Below are positions 26,399-33,914 of a DNA stretch of 64,000 nucleotides, in pieces; within the stretch, counting starts at the first letter, position 1, and each line of letters starts with the position of its first letter. Position numbers and translations under genes: made by a program. Source of the stretch: Flavobacterium humi (lineage in GTDB: Bacteria; Bacteroidota; Bacteroidia; Flavobacteriales; Flavobacteriaceae); the NCBI RefSeq assembly GCF_004745595.1, contig NZ_SRLH01000003.1:372001-436000 (forward strand). The letters are read 5' to 3'. The notes beneath the pieces are model-generated. The model was not told the DNA's origin. It saw only the letters and a program-made list of their open reading frames with translations, and did not search any database.

Positions 26399-27732
26399 AG
26401 AGACGATTGGAATTGTTTTAATTTTCCCCGTAAGGTCCTTTCCAGGATTTCTTTACGGTGGTAGGTAAAATGAAGCCCTGGTTCCAGGTATTTGTCAATT
26501 GCTTCCTGGATTTTTTGTATCTGAGGTGCGGTCAGTTCTATTTCGCTGACATAATCGATCTCAAAAGTATCCGTTTTTACCTGCCGGATGATAAATTCCT
26601 TTACATTCCCGTCATCTTCAATAATGCTTTTGGTCACATAATAAAAAGTAAGCCCCGGCGATTTTTTCCCGCTTGGCAATACGGCAATATCATTGGTGCG
26701 GCCCAAAAGTTGTTTCAGGATTGGTTTTTTCCAGGTGCTTTTTTCGTCCAAAACCCCAATATCGCCAATATCGTACCGGATAAAAGGATGCGCTTTGTTG
26801 TACAAGGAAGTGATGACCACACGGCCTTCTTTTCCGTGGGGAACAGGTTGGTTGTTTTCGTCTAGGATTTCTACAAACAGGGTTTCAGCATTGACAAGCC
26901 ATTCGTTTTTAGTGTTTTGGAAAGCGATCAAATCCAATTCGGATGCTCCATATTCATTCACAACCGGAATACCGAATTGTTTTTCCATCAGGATTTTGTC
27001 TTCCTCGAAAAGCATTTCGGAAGTGACCATACATACTTTAAGCGATGGGCAAATGTCTTTTAAAATAATGTTTTTCGACTGTAAAAATTTGGCAAACAAA
27101 ACGATAGAGCTCGTATAACCATTAATGTAGTCAAACTTTTTGGCCCGGAAGTGTTTTAATACTTTTTCCAGGAAAAAATCGGAGAGGTCAAAAATCGGGA
27201 AACGGAAACGCTGCCCTAAAAAATCCTTCAAACGTTCTTTTTGGTATCCTAAAAAATCGAGCGGTATGCCATAAAAACGGGCTTGGTACGAGCGGTTAAA
27301 ATCAATCCCGTACCAGCCGAAACGATAAATTATCGAAGCCCAGGTCAGGGCATGAGCTTCTTTGTCCTTGGCAAAAATAAACGGATCGCCGCTGGAACCG
27401 GAGGTTTTGTTTACAAAGACCGTTTTAGGAGTATATCCTTTGGAAAGCCTTTCTGCCAGGGGTTTCTGCAAATCTTTTTTAGTGAGGACCGGTAAATCGT
27501 TCCAGTGCTTCGTGAAGTCGCCATCCGAGTTCAGGTCCAGGTTTTTGGCAAGGACCAATGACTGGTAAAACGGATTGTTTTTCAGGTGGAAAGCCACAAT
27601 TTTTCCCCGGCAGGATTCGGTAAATTCCTGGTAACCTCCTTCAGGAACAGCCAGGATCGAATCAAAAATCCTGGTAGCTTCCTTCATCTGGAAACCATTT
27701 AATTTTAGCGATAAATCAAATAATCGGAACAC
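26395..27732 (-). CDS. PaaK/CapK-like AMP-dependent ligase
   Basis: 445 residues. The adenylating core shows NKTSGSSGDPFIF near residue 110 (phosphate loop), VNEYGASELDLIAF near 268 (A5 region), and then RYDIGDIGV and LLGRTNDIAVLPSGKK (A7/A8 region). These match phenylacetate-CoA ligase-like proteins, including CapK-type proteins found in capsule clusters. The activated acid is unknown. It faces the glycosyltransferase tail to tail with a 4-base overlap, and has its own promoter at 27749-27756. Confidence 0.87.
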   Translation of the reverse strand: MFRLFDLSLKLNGFQMKEATRIFDSILAVPEGGYQEFTESCRGKIVAFHLKNNPFYQSLVLAKNLDLNSDGDFTKHWNDLPVLTKKDLQKPLAERLSKGYTPKTVFVNKTSGSSGDPFIFAKDKEAHALTWASIIYRFGWYGIDFNRSYQARFYGIPLDFLGYQKERLKDFLGQRFRFPIFDLSDFFLEKVLKHFRAKKFDYINGYTSSIVLFAKFLQSKNIILKDICPSLKVCMVTSEMLFEEDKILMEKQFGIPVVNEYGASELDLIAFQNTKNEWLVNAETLFVEILDENNQPVPHGKEGRVVITSLYNKAHPFIRYDIGDIGVLDEKSTWKKPILKQLLGRTNDIAVLPSGKKSPGLTFYYVTKSIIEDDGNVKEFIIRQVKTDTFEIDYVSEIELTAPQIQKIQEAIDKYLEPGLHFTYHRKEILERTLRGKLKQFQSSL

Positions 27733-27748
27733 GGGATAAAAATTTATT

Positions 27749-27756
27749 CAAAAATA
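27749..27756 (-). promoter_or_regulatory. Bacteroidetes -7 element for the PaaK-like gene
   Basis: Reads TATTTTTG on the minus strand, a full match to TAnnTTTG, 16 bases upstream of the ATG at 27732. Confidence 0.55.
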
Positions 27757-27811
27757 AGAAAAACCAGCCGCACATTCTGTATAAAAATTTCCCTAATAGA
27801 TTTAAACGAAC

Positions 27812-27819
27812 TATTTTTG
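27812..27819 (+). promoter_or_regulatory. Bacteroidetes -7 element for purD
   Basis: TATTTTTG, a full match to TAnnTTTG, 26 bases before the purD start. Confidence 0.6.
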
Positions 27820-27845
27820 CAACTCAAAACAAACACAACTACACA

Positions 27846-29120
27846 ATGACAATCTTATTACTTGGTTCAGGCGGAAGAGAACATGCTTTAGCTTGGAAAA
27901 TGCTTCAAAGCCCACAATGCGAAACACTTTTTGTAGCACCCGGAAATGCAGGAACGGCCGAAATAGCGACTAACGTTTCGGTAAACCCTACAGATTTTGA
28001 AGCCGTGAAAACATTCGTCCTGCAGAACCAGGTAAACATGGTTGTGGTAGGTCCTGAAGATCCTTTGGTACTCGGGATTTACGATTTCTTCAAAAATGAT
28101 TCCCAAATACAGCATATTCCTGTAATCGGGCCATCGAAAACCGGTGCCCAATTGGAAGGAAGCAAAGAATTTGCCAAAGAATTCCTGGTAAGGCATGCAA
28201 TACCAACAGCCCGTTACCAGAGTTTTACCAAAGACACGGTGGAGGCCGGTTGCGAATTCTTGACCACGCTTGAGGCACCTTATGTATTGAAAGCGGACGG
28301 CCTGGCTGCCGGAAAAGGCGTCCTGATTTTGCAGGATTTGGCCGAAGCTCAACAGGAATTGCGCAACATGCTGGTGGATGCTAAATTTGGCGATGCTTCT
28401 TCAAAAGTAGTGATCGAGGAGTTTTTGGACGGAATCGAGCTGAGCTGTTTTGTTTTGACCGACGGGAAAAATTATAAAATCCTGCCAACGGCCAAAGATT
28501 ACAAACGCATTGGCGAAGGAGATACCGGTTTGAATACCGGTGGGATGGGAGCGGTTTCCCCGGTTCCGTTTGCGGATACCGTTTTGATGGAAAAAATCGA
28601 AACCAGGATTGTAAAACCAACTATTGACGGTTTGCAAAAAGACAATATAGAATACAAAGGATTCGTTTTCATAGGGCTTATTAATGTAAAAGGGGAGCCG
28701 ATGGTCATTGAGTACAATGTCCGAATGGGCGATCCCGAAACAGAAGTGGTCATGCCAAGGATAACATCAGACCTGGTAGCCATGTTCCAGGCTGTAGCCG
28801 ATCAGAAACTGGATGGATTCCAGTTGGAAATCGATCCAAGAAGCGCTACTACGATTATGGTTGTTTCCGGCGGGTATCCGGAAGAATATGAAAAAGGGAA
28901 AGTAATTACAGGATTGGAAAACGTCCAGGATTCTATTGTTTTCCATGCTGGGACAAAACTGCAGGACGGAAGTGTTGTGACGAACGGTGGAAGGGTGCTG
29001 GCGGTGACTTCATATGGGAATGATTTCCAGGAAGCCATAAAAAAATCTTATCAAAACATAAACAAGTTACATTTTGATAAGATGTATTTTAGAAAAGATA
29101 TCGGTTTCGACTTACTTTAA
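27846..29120 (+). CDS. purD: Phosphoribosylamine--glycine ligase
   Basis: Second step of de novo purine synthesis; makes glycinamide ribonucleotide with ATP. 424 residues, the normal length. ILLLGSGGREHALAWK starts the N domain. The ATP-grasp domain shows YVLKADGLAAGKGVLI and later GFVFIGLINVKG and EYNVRMGDPETEVVMPR, the family signature. The C-terminal lid has VVSGGYPEEYEKGK. Single purine gene in the window. Its end overlaps the convergent DUF6341-like gene by 9 bases. Confidence 0.97.
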   Translation: MTILLLGSGGREHALAWKMLQSPQCETLFVAPGNAGTAEIATNVSVNPTDFEAVKTFVLQNQVNMVVVGPEDPLVLGIYDFFKNDSQIQHIPVIGPSKTGAQLEGSKEFAKEFLVRHAIPTARYQSFTKDTVEAGCEFLTTLEAPYVLKADGLAAGKGVLILQDLAEAQQELRNMLVDAKFGDASSKVVIEEFLDGIELSCFVLTDGKNYKILPTAKDYKRIGEGDTGLNTGGMGAVSPVPFADTVLMEKIETRIVKPTIDGLQKDNIEYKGFVFIGLINVKGEPMVIEYNVRMGDPETEVVMPRITSDLVAMFQAVADQKLDGFQLEIDPRSATTIMVVSGGYPEEYEKGKVITGLENVQDSIVFHAGTKLQDGSVVTNGGRVLAVTSYGNDFQEAIKKSYQNINKLHFDKMYFRKDIGFDLL

Positions 29121-29342
29121 AAAAGAGTGAGCTGTCGTATCCTGATATTCGTCGTCGTTGTCTTTATGAAGTTTTAGTTGTTTGATCCAGTACCAGGTAT
29201 AGTAACAACAAATTGCCATAAAGCCCCATGAGATAATATTGGCGATCCACCAGTTAACCAGTTCTTCAGAACGTAAAACATCGTGGAGAGCAAAAAGAAT
29301 ATTTTCAAAAAGCCACTGTATTCCTTCAAAAAATGATTTCAT
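29112..29342 (-). CDS. Small membrane protein, DUF6341-like
   Basis: 76 residues. An amphipathic start (FFEGIQWLFENILFALHDVLRS) is followed by one strong helix (about 29-52, rich in Trp, Ile and Tyr) and a polar tail. I associate it with DUF6341, a small protein that in Flavobacteria often sits beside a DUF6427 membrane protein, as here. Function unknown. Divergent from DUF6427 across 46 bases that carry its promoter at 29369-29376. It overlaps the purD end. Confidence 0.7.
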   Translation of the reverse strand: MKSFFEGIQWLFENILFALHDVLRSEELVNWWIANIISWGFMAICCYYTWYWIKQLKLHKDNDDEYQDTTAHSFLK

Positions 29343-29368
29343 CTTTTATATGTATTATATTTACAGGA

Positions 29369-29376
29369 CAAAAATA
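29369..29376 (-). promoter_or_regulatory. Bacteroidetes -7 element for the DUF6341-like gene
   Basis: Reads TATTTTTG on the minus strand, 26 bases upstream of the ATG. On the plus strand, TATATTTA at 29356-29363 is one base off consensus and could serve the DUF6427 gene. Confidence 0.5.
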
Positions 29377-29388
29377 TAAAATATACTC

Positions 29389-30321
29389 ATGATAACAAGC
29401 GTTTTTAGTAAATCTAGGCCAATAAATTATATTTTGATAACCTCATTGCTGGTGGTTTGCTTTATGCTTTACCAGTTTCAGTCTAATTTCAACACGATAA
29501 CCCCATTGGAAATAGGCAAAAAGGTGGTCTTGCTGTTCTTGCTTATCGGTTCTTTGTTCATTACGAATTTTATTACCAAGAAAAACGGATTGAGCAAGGA
29601 CAACAGTTATACCTTTTTGCTGTTTTTCGTTTTTTTCATACTGTTTCCCAAAACGTTGTCCAACGGAGGGCTTATCTTATCCAATGTTTTTATTTTATTG
29701 GCTTTGAGAAGGCTTATTTCGATGCAGTCGCTCATTACCCCGAAAGAAAAGATTTTTGATGCTTCCCTCTGGATTTTTATGGCGGCCTTATTTCATTTTT
29801 GGAGTATCCTGTTTATAGTGTTGGTATTTGTATCGATTATTTTCCATGTATCGAGGGATTACAGGAATTGGATAATACCTTTTATCGCTTTTTTTGCAAT
29901 CATCATCATTACGCTTTTGTTTTCGTTGATGTTCGATCCTGGTTTTATCCCGAATTACATCAATCAGATCGCCATCGATTTTGACCTGAAGTACATAGAA
30001 AACATCTTTCAGAATATTGCCTTGACCATTTATATTATTACGGCTTTGGTGGCTTTTGTAACAATGCTCCTGATCTTGACCAATAAATCCCTGAACCTGC
30101 AGTCGTCCTACAAGAAGATCATTTTTGCGTTTATCATCGGATTGGTGATTTTCTTTATTTCGCCCAATAAGGACAACAGTTACCTTATTTTTACTTTCGT
30201 ACCGGTCTCCATCATGCTGACCAATTACCTGGAAACCATTGATAAATACTGGATTAAAGAAAGTATTTTAGGCATAATCATCCTGGCAAGTTTTATTACT
30301 TACATCCTTCAGCTGCTATAA
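29389..30321 (+). CDS. Polytopic membrane protein, DUF6427-like
   Basis: 310 residues, with roughly eight to ten hydrophobic helices, short loops and no soluble domain. The first helix is near residues 15-33. A mid-protein block reads LFSLMFDPGFIPNYINQI. I associate it with DUF6427 of Bacteroidetes; function unknown. The layout resembles integral membrane enzymes or transporters but no family motif is visible. Its last 6 bases overlap the convergent upp gene. Confidence 0.72.
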   Translation: MITSVFSKSRPINYILITSLLVVCFMLYQFQSNFNTITPLEIGKKVVLLFLLIGSLFITNFITKKNGLSKDNSYTFLLFFVFFILFPKTLSNGGLILSNVFILLALRRLISMQSLITPKEKIFDASLWIFMAALFHFWSILFIVLVFVSIIFHVSRDYRNWIIPFIAFFAIIIITLLFSLMFDPGFIPNYINQIAIDFDLKYIENIFQNIALTIYIITALVAFVTMLLILTNKSLNLQSSYKKIIFAFIIGLVIFFISPNKDNSYLIFTFVPVSIMLTNYLETIDKYWIKESILGIIILASFITYILQLL

Positions 30322-30969
30322 TTTGCTGCCATATGCCAAATCTCCGGCATCGCCCAATCCCGGGACGATGTAGTTTTTCTCGTTGAGTTTTTCATCCAGG
30401 GCAGCGACCCATAAATGACAATTGTCCGGCAGGTTTTTTTCAAGGAAGGCAATTCCTTCCGGTGCAGCAATCACAACGGCAATATGGATTTCTTTAGGGG
30501 TTTCTTCGGTATGCAGTTTGTTAAAAACAGCCACAAGCGATTGCCCGGTAGCTAACATGGGGTCGATCAGGATGAGGTTTTTGCCTTCAAAGGAAGGAGC
30601 CGCCTGGTATTCGACCAAAATATCAAAGGCATCGTCGTTATTGTAATGGTGCCGGTAAGCGGAAACAAAACCGTTTTCAGCGTCGTCAAAAAAATTCATA
30701 AAACCCTGGTGCAAGGCCAGGCCGGCCCTTAAAATAGAGCACAAAACAACATTGTCCGCAACCGTGGTGGTGTGTTTTATTCCTATAGGAGTCTGGACTT
30801 CAATGGCTTTATATTCGAGTGTTTTGCTCAATTCATAGGCCATGATTTCACCAATACGCTCAATGTTTTTGCGAAAACGCATGCTGTCTTTCTGGATATT
30901 TATATCGCGGATCTGTGCTAAAAAATGGTTCAGGATACTGTTTTGCTCAGAAATGTAGTGGATATGCAT
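30316..30969 (-). CDS. upp: Uracil phosphoribosyltransferase
   Basis: 217 residues. Salvages uracil to UMP with PRPP. The type I PRT fold shows SILRAGLALHQGF near residue 80 and the PRPP loop LILIDPMLATGQSLV near 132. The C-terminal uracil loop region VPGLGDAGDLAYGSK is the UPRT signature. Divergent from the DUF4254 gene; a near-consensus element TACTTTTA (minus strand, 30996-31003) lies upstream. Confidence 0.96.
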   Translation of the reverse strand: MHIHYISEQNSILNHFLAQIRDINIQKDSMRFRKNIERIGEIMAYELSKTLEYKAIEVQTPIGIKHTTTVADNVVLCSILRAGLALHQGFMNFFDDAENGFVSAYRHHYNNDDAFDILVEYQAAPSFEGKNLILIDPMLATGQSLVAVFNKLHTEETPKEIHIAVVIAAPEGIAFLEKNLPDNCHLWVAALDEKLNEKNYIVPGLGDAGDLAYGSKL

Positions 30970-31014
30970 CAGAATTAATATTTAGAATTTCAGGCTAAAA
31001 GTACAAAAAAACGC

Positions 31015-31022
31015 TATTTTTG
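31015..31022 (+). promoter_or_regulatory. Bacteroidetes -7 element for the DUF4254 gene
   Basis: TATTTTTG, a full match to TAnnTTTG, 22 bases before the ATG at 31045. Confidence 0.6.
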
Positions 31023-31044
31023 TAGAAATAAAATACACGAAACT

Positions 31045-31650
31045 ATGTTTGCAGAATTTGCATTTCCCATTTTTGAACGAAGCATTGCTGACTATCATAT
31101 CATTGATGATGTATACCAACCGACCTTAAATCCTTACGAAAAAGGTTCCATAGAATATTTATTATACGCCAAAAACTGGGTAGATACGGTTCAATGGCAT
31201 TATGAGGATATCATCCGTGACCCGCAAATCGATCCGGTTGCTGCCTTGGATTTAAAACGAAAAATCGATGCTTCAAACCAGGTCCGTACGGATATGGTGG
31301 AATTTATCGATAGTTATTTCCTTCAAAAACACAAAGATGTACAAGTGAAGCCAAATGCAAAGATCAATACCGAAAGCCCGGCTTGGGCCATTGACCGTTT
31401 GTCTATTTTGGCACTGAAAATATACCACATGAGCGAAGAGGCAAACAGAGCCGAAGCCACCGCGGAGCACAGGGCAAAATGCCAGGAAAAACTAAACGTC
31501 CTGTTAGACCAGAAAAGCGATATGTTTACCTCTATCAGTGATTTACTGACCGATATCGAAAACGGTGACAAATACATGAAAGTATACAAACAGATGAAAA
31601 TGTACAACGATGACGATTTAAACCCGGTGTTGTACCAAAATAAAAAATAG
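31045..31650 (+). CDS. DUF4254-like protein
   Basis: 201 residues, soluble, mainly helical. The N-terminal part has the pattern FERSIADYHIIDDV and later LLYAKNWVDTVQWHYEDIIRDP. The middle shows ESPAWAIDRLSILALKIYHM, and the end is a helical Glu/Lys-rich stretch. This pattern matches DUF4254, a family often found next to family 9 glycosyltransferases in Bacteroidetes, as here (12 bases upstream). Function unknown; a role in surface glycan synthesis is inferred from the pairing only. Confidence 0.82.
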   Translation: MFAEFAFPIFERSIADYHIIDDVYQPTLNPYEKGSIEYLLYAKNWVDTVQWHYEDIIRDPQIDPVAALDLKRKIDASNQVRTDMVEFIDSYFLQKHKDVQVKPNAKINTESPAWAIDRLSILALKIYHMSEEANRAEATAEHRAKCQEKLNVLLDQKSDMFTSISDLLTDIENGDKYMKVYKQMKMYNDDDLNPVLYQNKK

Positions 31651-31662
31651 GCTTCTTTTTAG

Positions 31663-32697
31663 ATGTCAGCAATACAACATATTGGCGTTATAAGGCTTTC
31701 AGCCATGGGAGATGTCGCAATGACGGTTCCCGTACTGAGAGCTTTTTCTTTGCGTTATCCCCAAACGAAAATCACAGTCGTTTCAAGGCCTTTTTTCCGA
31801 CCTTTTTTTGATGGGATCCCGAACCTGCATTTTTTTGCGGTAGATCTTACCAAACGACACAAAGGTTTCGTAGGCCTGGTCCGGTTATTTTCGGATTTGC
31901 GCAAGCTGGGCATCGATGCCATTGCAGACCTGCATAACGTGCTGCGTTCTAAAATAGTCCGGAACCTTTTCGCCTTGAGCGGAAAAAAAACTGCTTTTAC
32001 AGATAAAGGCCGCGCAGGTAAAAAAGCACTGACCAGAGAGAACAACAAAATTTTCAAACCGGTAAAAACAATGTTTGAAAGGCATTGTGACACTTTTGCT
32101 TCGTTAGGTTTCCCGATAGAATTTTCCCATCCGGTTTTCCCTGAAAAAGCAATCCTGTCGGAAGCAATCAAGGCATTTACCGGGCAAAAAGATGAAAAAT
32201 GGATCGGAATTGCCCCTTTTGCCCAATATGAAAGCAAAGTATACCCGAAAGATTTGATGCAGGAAGTCATTGATGGGCTGTCAGAAACAAATGCCAGGAT
32301 TTTTCTCTTTGGAGGCGGGGAAAAGGAGATCCAACAGTTAAACCAATTCAAAGGTTCTCATGAAAATGTCGTGGTAATGGCCGGGAAACTAAAATTCCGG
32401 GAAGAACTGGATTTGATTTCCAACCTGGACCTTATGCTAAGCATGGATTCCGGGAACGCGCATATTGCCGCCATGCTGGGAGTCAATGTGATTACGCTTT
32501 GGGGAGCCACTCATCCGTTTGCCGGATTTGCTCCTTTTTTCCAGCCTTTGGAAAACTGCATCACATCCGATAGAATAAAATACCCAAAACTGCCAACCTC
32601 GGTTTACGGCAACAAAAAGGTCGAAGGCTACCAGGATGCCATGCGGACAATCTTGCCGCAAAGCATTTTGGATACAATAAAAAAGGAGCTTCAGTAG
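31663..32697 (+). CDS. Family 9 glycosyltransferase (heptosyltransferase-like)
   Basis: 344 residues. GT-B fold of the LPS heptosyltransferase family: HIGVIRLSAMGDVAMTVPVL at the N-terminus. The C-terminal half carries IGIAPFAQYESKVYP, then LMLSMDSGNAHIAAMLGVN and LWGATHPFAGFAP, the nucleotide-sugar site of the family. It probably adds a sugar to the lipid A core in the cytoplasm; the sugar is not known. Operon with the DUF4254 gene. The stop codon lies inside the terminator stem. Confidence 0.92.
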   Translation: MSAIQHIGVIRLSAMGDVAMTVPVLRAFSLRYPQTKITVVSRPFFRPFFDGIPNLHFFAVDLTKRHKGFVGLVRLFSDLRKLGIDAIADLHNVLRSKIVRNLFALSGKKTAFTDKGRAGKKALTRENNKIFKPVKTMFERHCDTFASLGFPIEFSHPVFPEKAILSEAIKAFTGQKDEKWIGIAPFAQYESKVYPKDLMQEVIDGLSETNARIFLFGGGEKEIQQLNQFKGSHENVVVMAGKLKFREELDLISNLDLMLSMDSGNAHIAAMLGVNVITLWGATHPFAGFAPFFQPLENCITSDRIKYPKLPTSVYGNKKVEGYQDAMRTILPQSILDTIKKELQ

Positions 32698-32708
32698 CTC
32701 CTTTTCTG
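32681..32708. terminator. Intrinsic terminator overlapping the stop codon of the GT9 gene
   Basis: Stem AAAAGGAGCT / AGCTCCTTTT with a 5-base loop. The TAG stop at 32695-32697 falls in the loop and stem. The A and T flanks allow it also to act for the convergent reductase gene ending at 32713. Confidence 0.85.
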
Positions 32709-32712
32709 TATA

Positions 32713-33765
32713 TTATACATCATCATAATCGACATAAATTTCGGCGGAAGTCGGATGCGCCTGACAAGTTAAAATCAATCCTTCGGCAATTTCATCATCG
32801 GATAGGATGGAATTCTTTCTCATTTCGGCCGTACCTTTGGTGACACGGGCCAGGCAACTGCTGCAAATTCCTCCCTGGCAGGAATACGGTGCGTCAAGTC
32901 CTTGTTTAAGAGCTGCTTCCAGTAATGTTTGTTTGGAAGACATTTCAAAAGTCGCTTCATCACCATCAACCATCACCGTTATTTTGGCATGTTCCGCTTT
33001 GCTGGTATCGATCGGTTTTTCTGTTTTGGAAGCAGAAAACAATTCGAATTTGATGTCTTTTTCAGCAATATTTTTTTCTTTCAGCACATCGCTTACTGTA
33101 TTGATCATTTCTTCCGGACCGCACAAATAGAATTTCGAAAATTCCTTCTCGGCATGTTTGTTGTTTAAAACAAAATTAACCACAGATTTGTCAATCCTGC
33201 CAAAAAGCGCCTCATCGGCTTTGGACTGGCTGTATACGAAATGCACAAAAAAACGGCCCAGGTATTGTTGCTGCAAATGGATCAATTGATCGTGGAAGAT
33301 GGTTTCCTCAGGAGATTTATTCCCAAAACACAATACAAACGAACTGTTTGGTTCTTGTTTCAAAACCGATTGCAGTATAGACATGATAGGGGTAATCCCG
33401 CTGCCTGCGGCAAACGCCATGTAATTTTTCTGTTTTTCAGGATGCGGTTCAAAAGTAAATTTGCCTTCCGGCACACCTACTTCGATAACATTGCCGACTG
33501 CCAGTTTTTCGTTGGCAAATTTTGAAAAATTCCCATATTTTACAGCTTTAATGGCAACTCTTAATTCATCGCTGTTAGGAGCGGAACATATGGAATATGC
33601 CCGGCGGATTTCTTCACCGTCCAGGGTAAGTTTCAAATTCACATATTGTCCGGCCGTAAATTTGTAAAAATCTTTAAATTCGTCTGGGATATTAAAAACA
33701 ACGGAAACGGCTTGCGGTGTTTCCCTTTTGATTTCTTTTATGGATAATTTATAGAATGTTGACAT
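32713..33765 (-). CDS. Flavin and 2Fe-2S reductase (PaaE-like)
   Basis: 350 residues in three domains. The FAD-binding barrel (about 1-100) has RRAYSICSAPN. The NAD(P)-binding domain (about 108-230) has AAGSGITPIMSIL and YLCGPEEMI. The C-terminal plant-type ferredoxin domain has CQGGICSSCLARV plus a later Cys in LTCQAHP, four Cys for one 2Fe-2S cluster. This is the order of PaaE, the reductase of phenylacetyl-CoA epoxidase, and of related oxygenase reductases. No oxygenase subunits are nearby, so the partner is unknown. Monocistronic with its own promoter. Confidence 0.92.
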   Translation of the reverse strand: MSTFYKLSIKEIKRETPQAVSVVFNIPDEFKDFYKFTAGQYVNLKLTLDGEEIRRAYSICSAPNSDELRVAIKAVKYGNFSKFANEKLAVGNVIEVGVPEGKFTFEPHPEKQKNYMAFAAGSGITPIMSILQSVLKQEPNSSFVLCFGNKSPEETIFHDQLIHLQQQYLGRFFVHFVYSQSKADEALFGRIDKSVVNFVLNNKHAEKEFSKFYLCGPEEMINTVSDVLKEKNIAEKDIKFELFSASKTEKPIDTSKAEHAKITVMVDGDEATFEMSSKQTLLEAALKQGLDAPYSCQGGICSSCLARVTKGTAEMRKNSILSDDEIAEGLILTCQAHPTSAEIYVDYDDV

Positions 33766-33781
33766 ATATTATTCTTTTCAG

Positions 33782-33789
33782 CAAAATTA
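33782..33789 (-). promoter_or_regulatory. Bacteroidetes -7 element for the reductase gene
   Basis: Reads TAATTTTG on the minus strand, a full match to TAnnTTTG, 16 bases upstream of the ATG at 33765. Confidence 0.55.
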
Positions 33790-33914
33790 ACAAACGAGGG
33801 TGACATATTTAAAATTAAAAAATACTTTCTTTTCAGGAATTTCAAAAAGAAACGTACTTTTACGAGTTATAATACTAAAAATACTATTTGGCAGTTTACA
33901 TATAAAACCATTTT

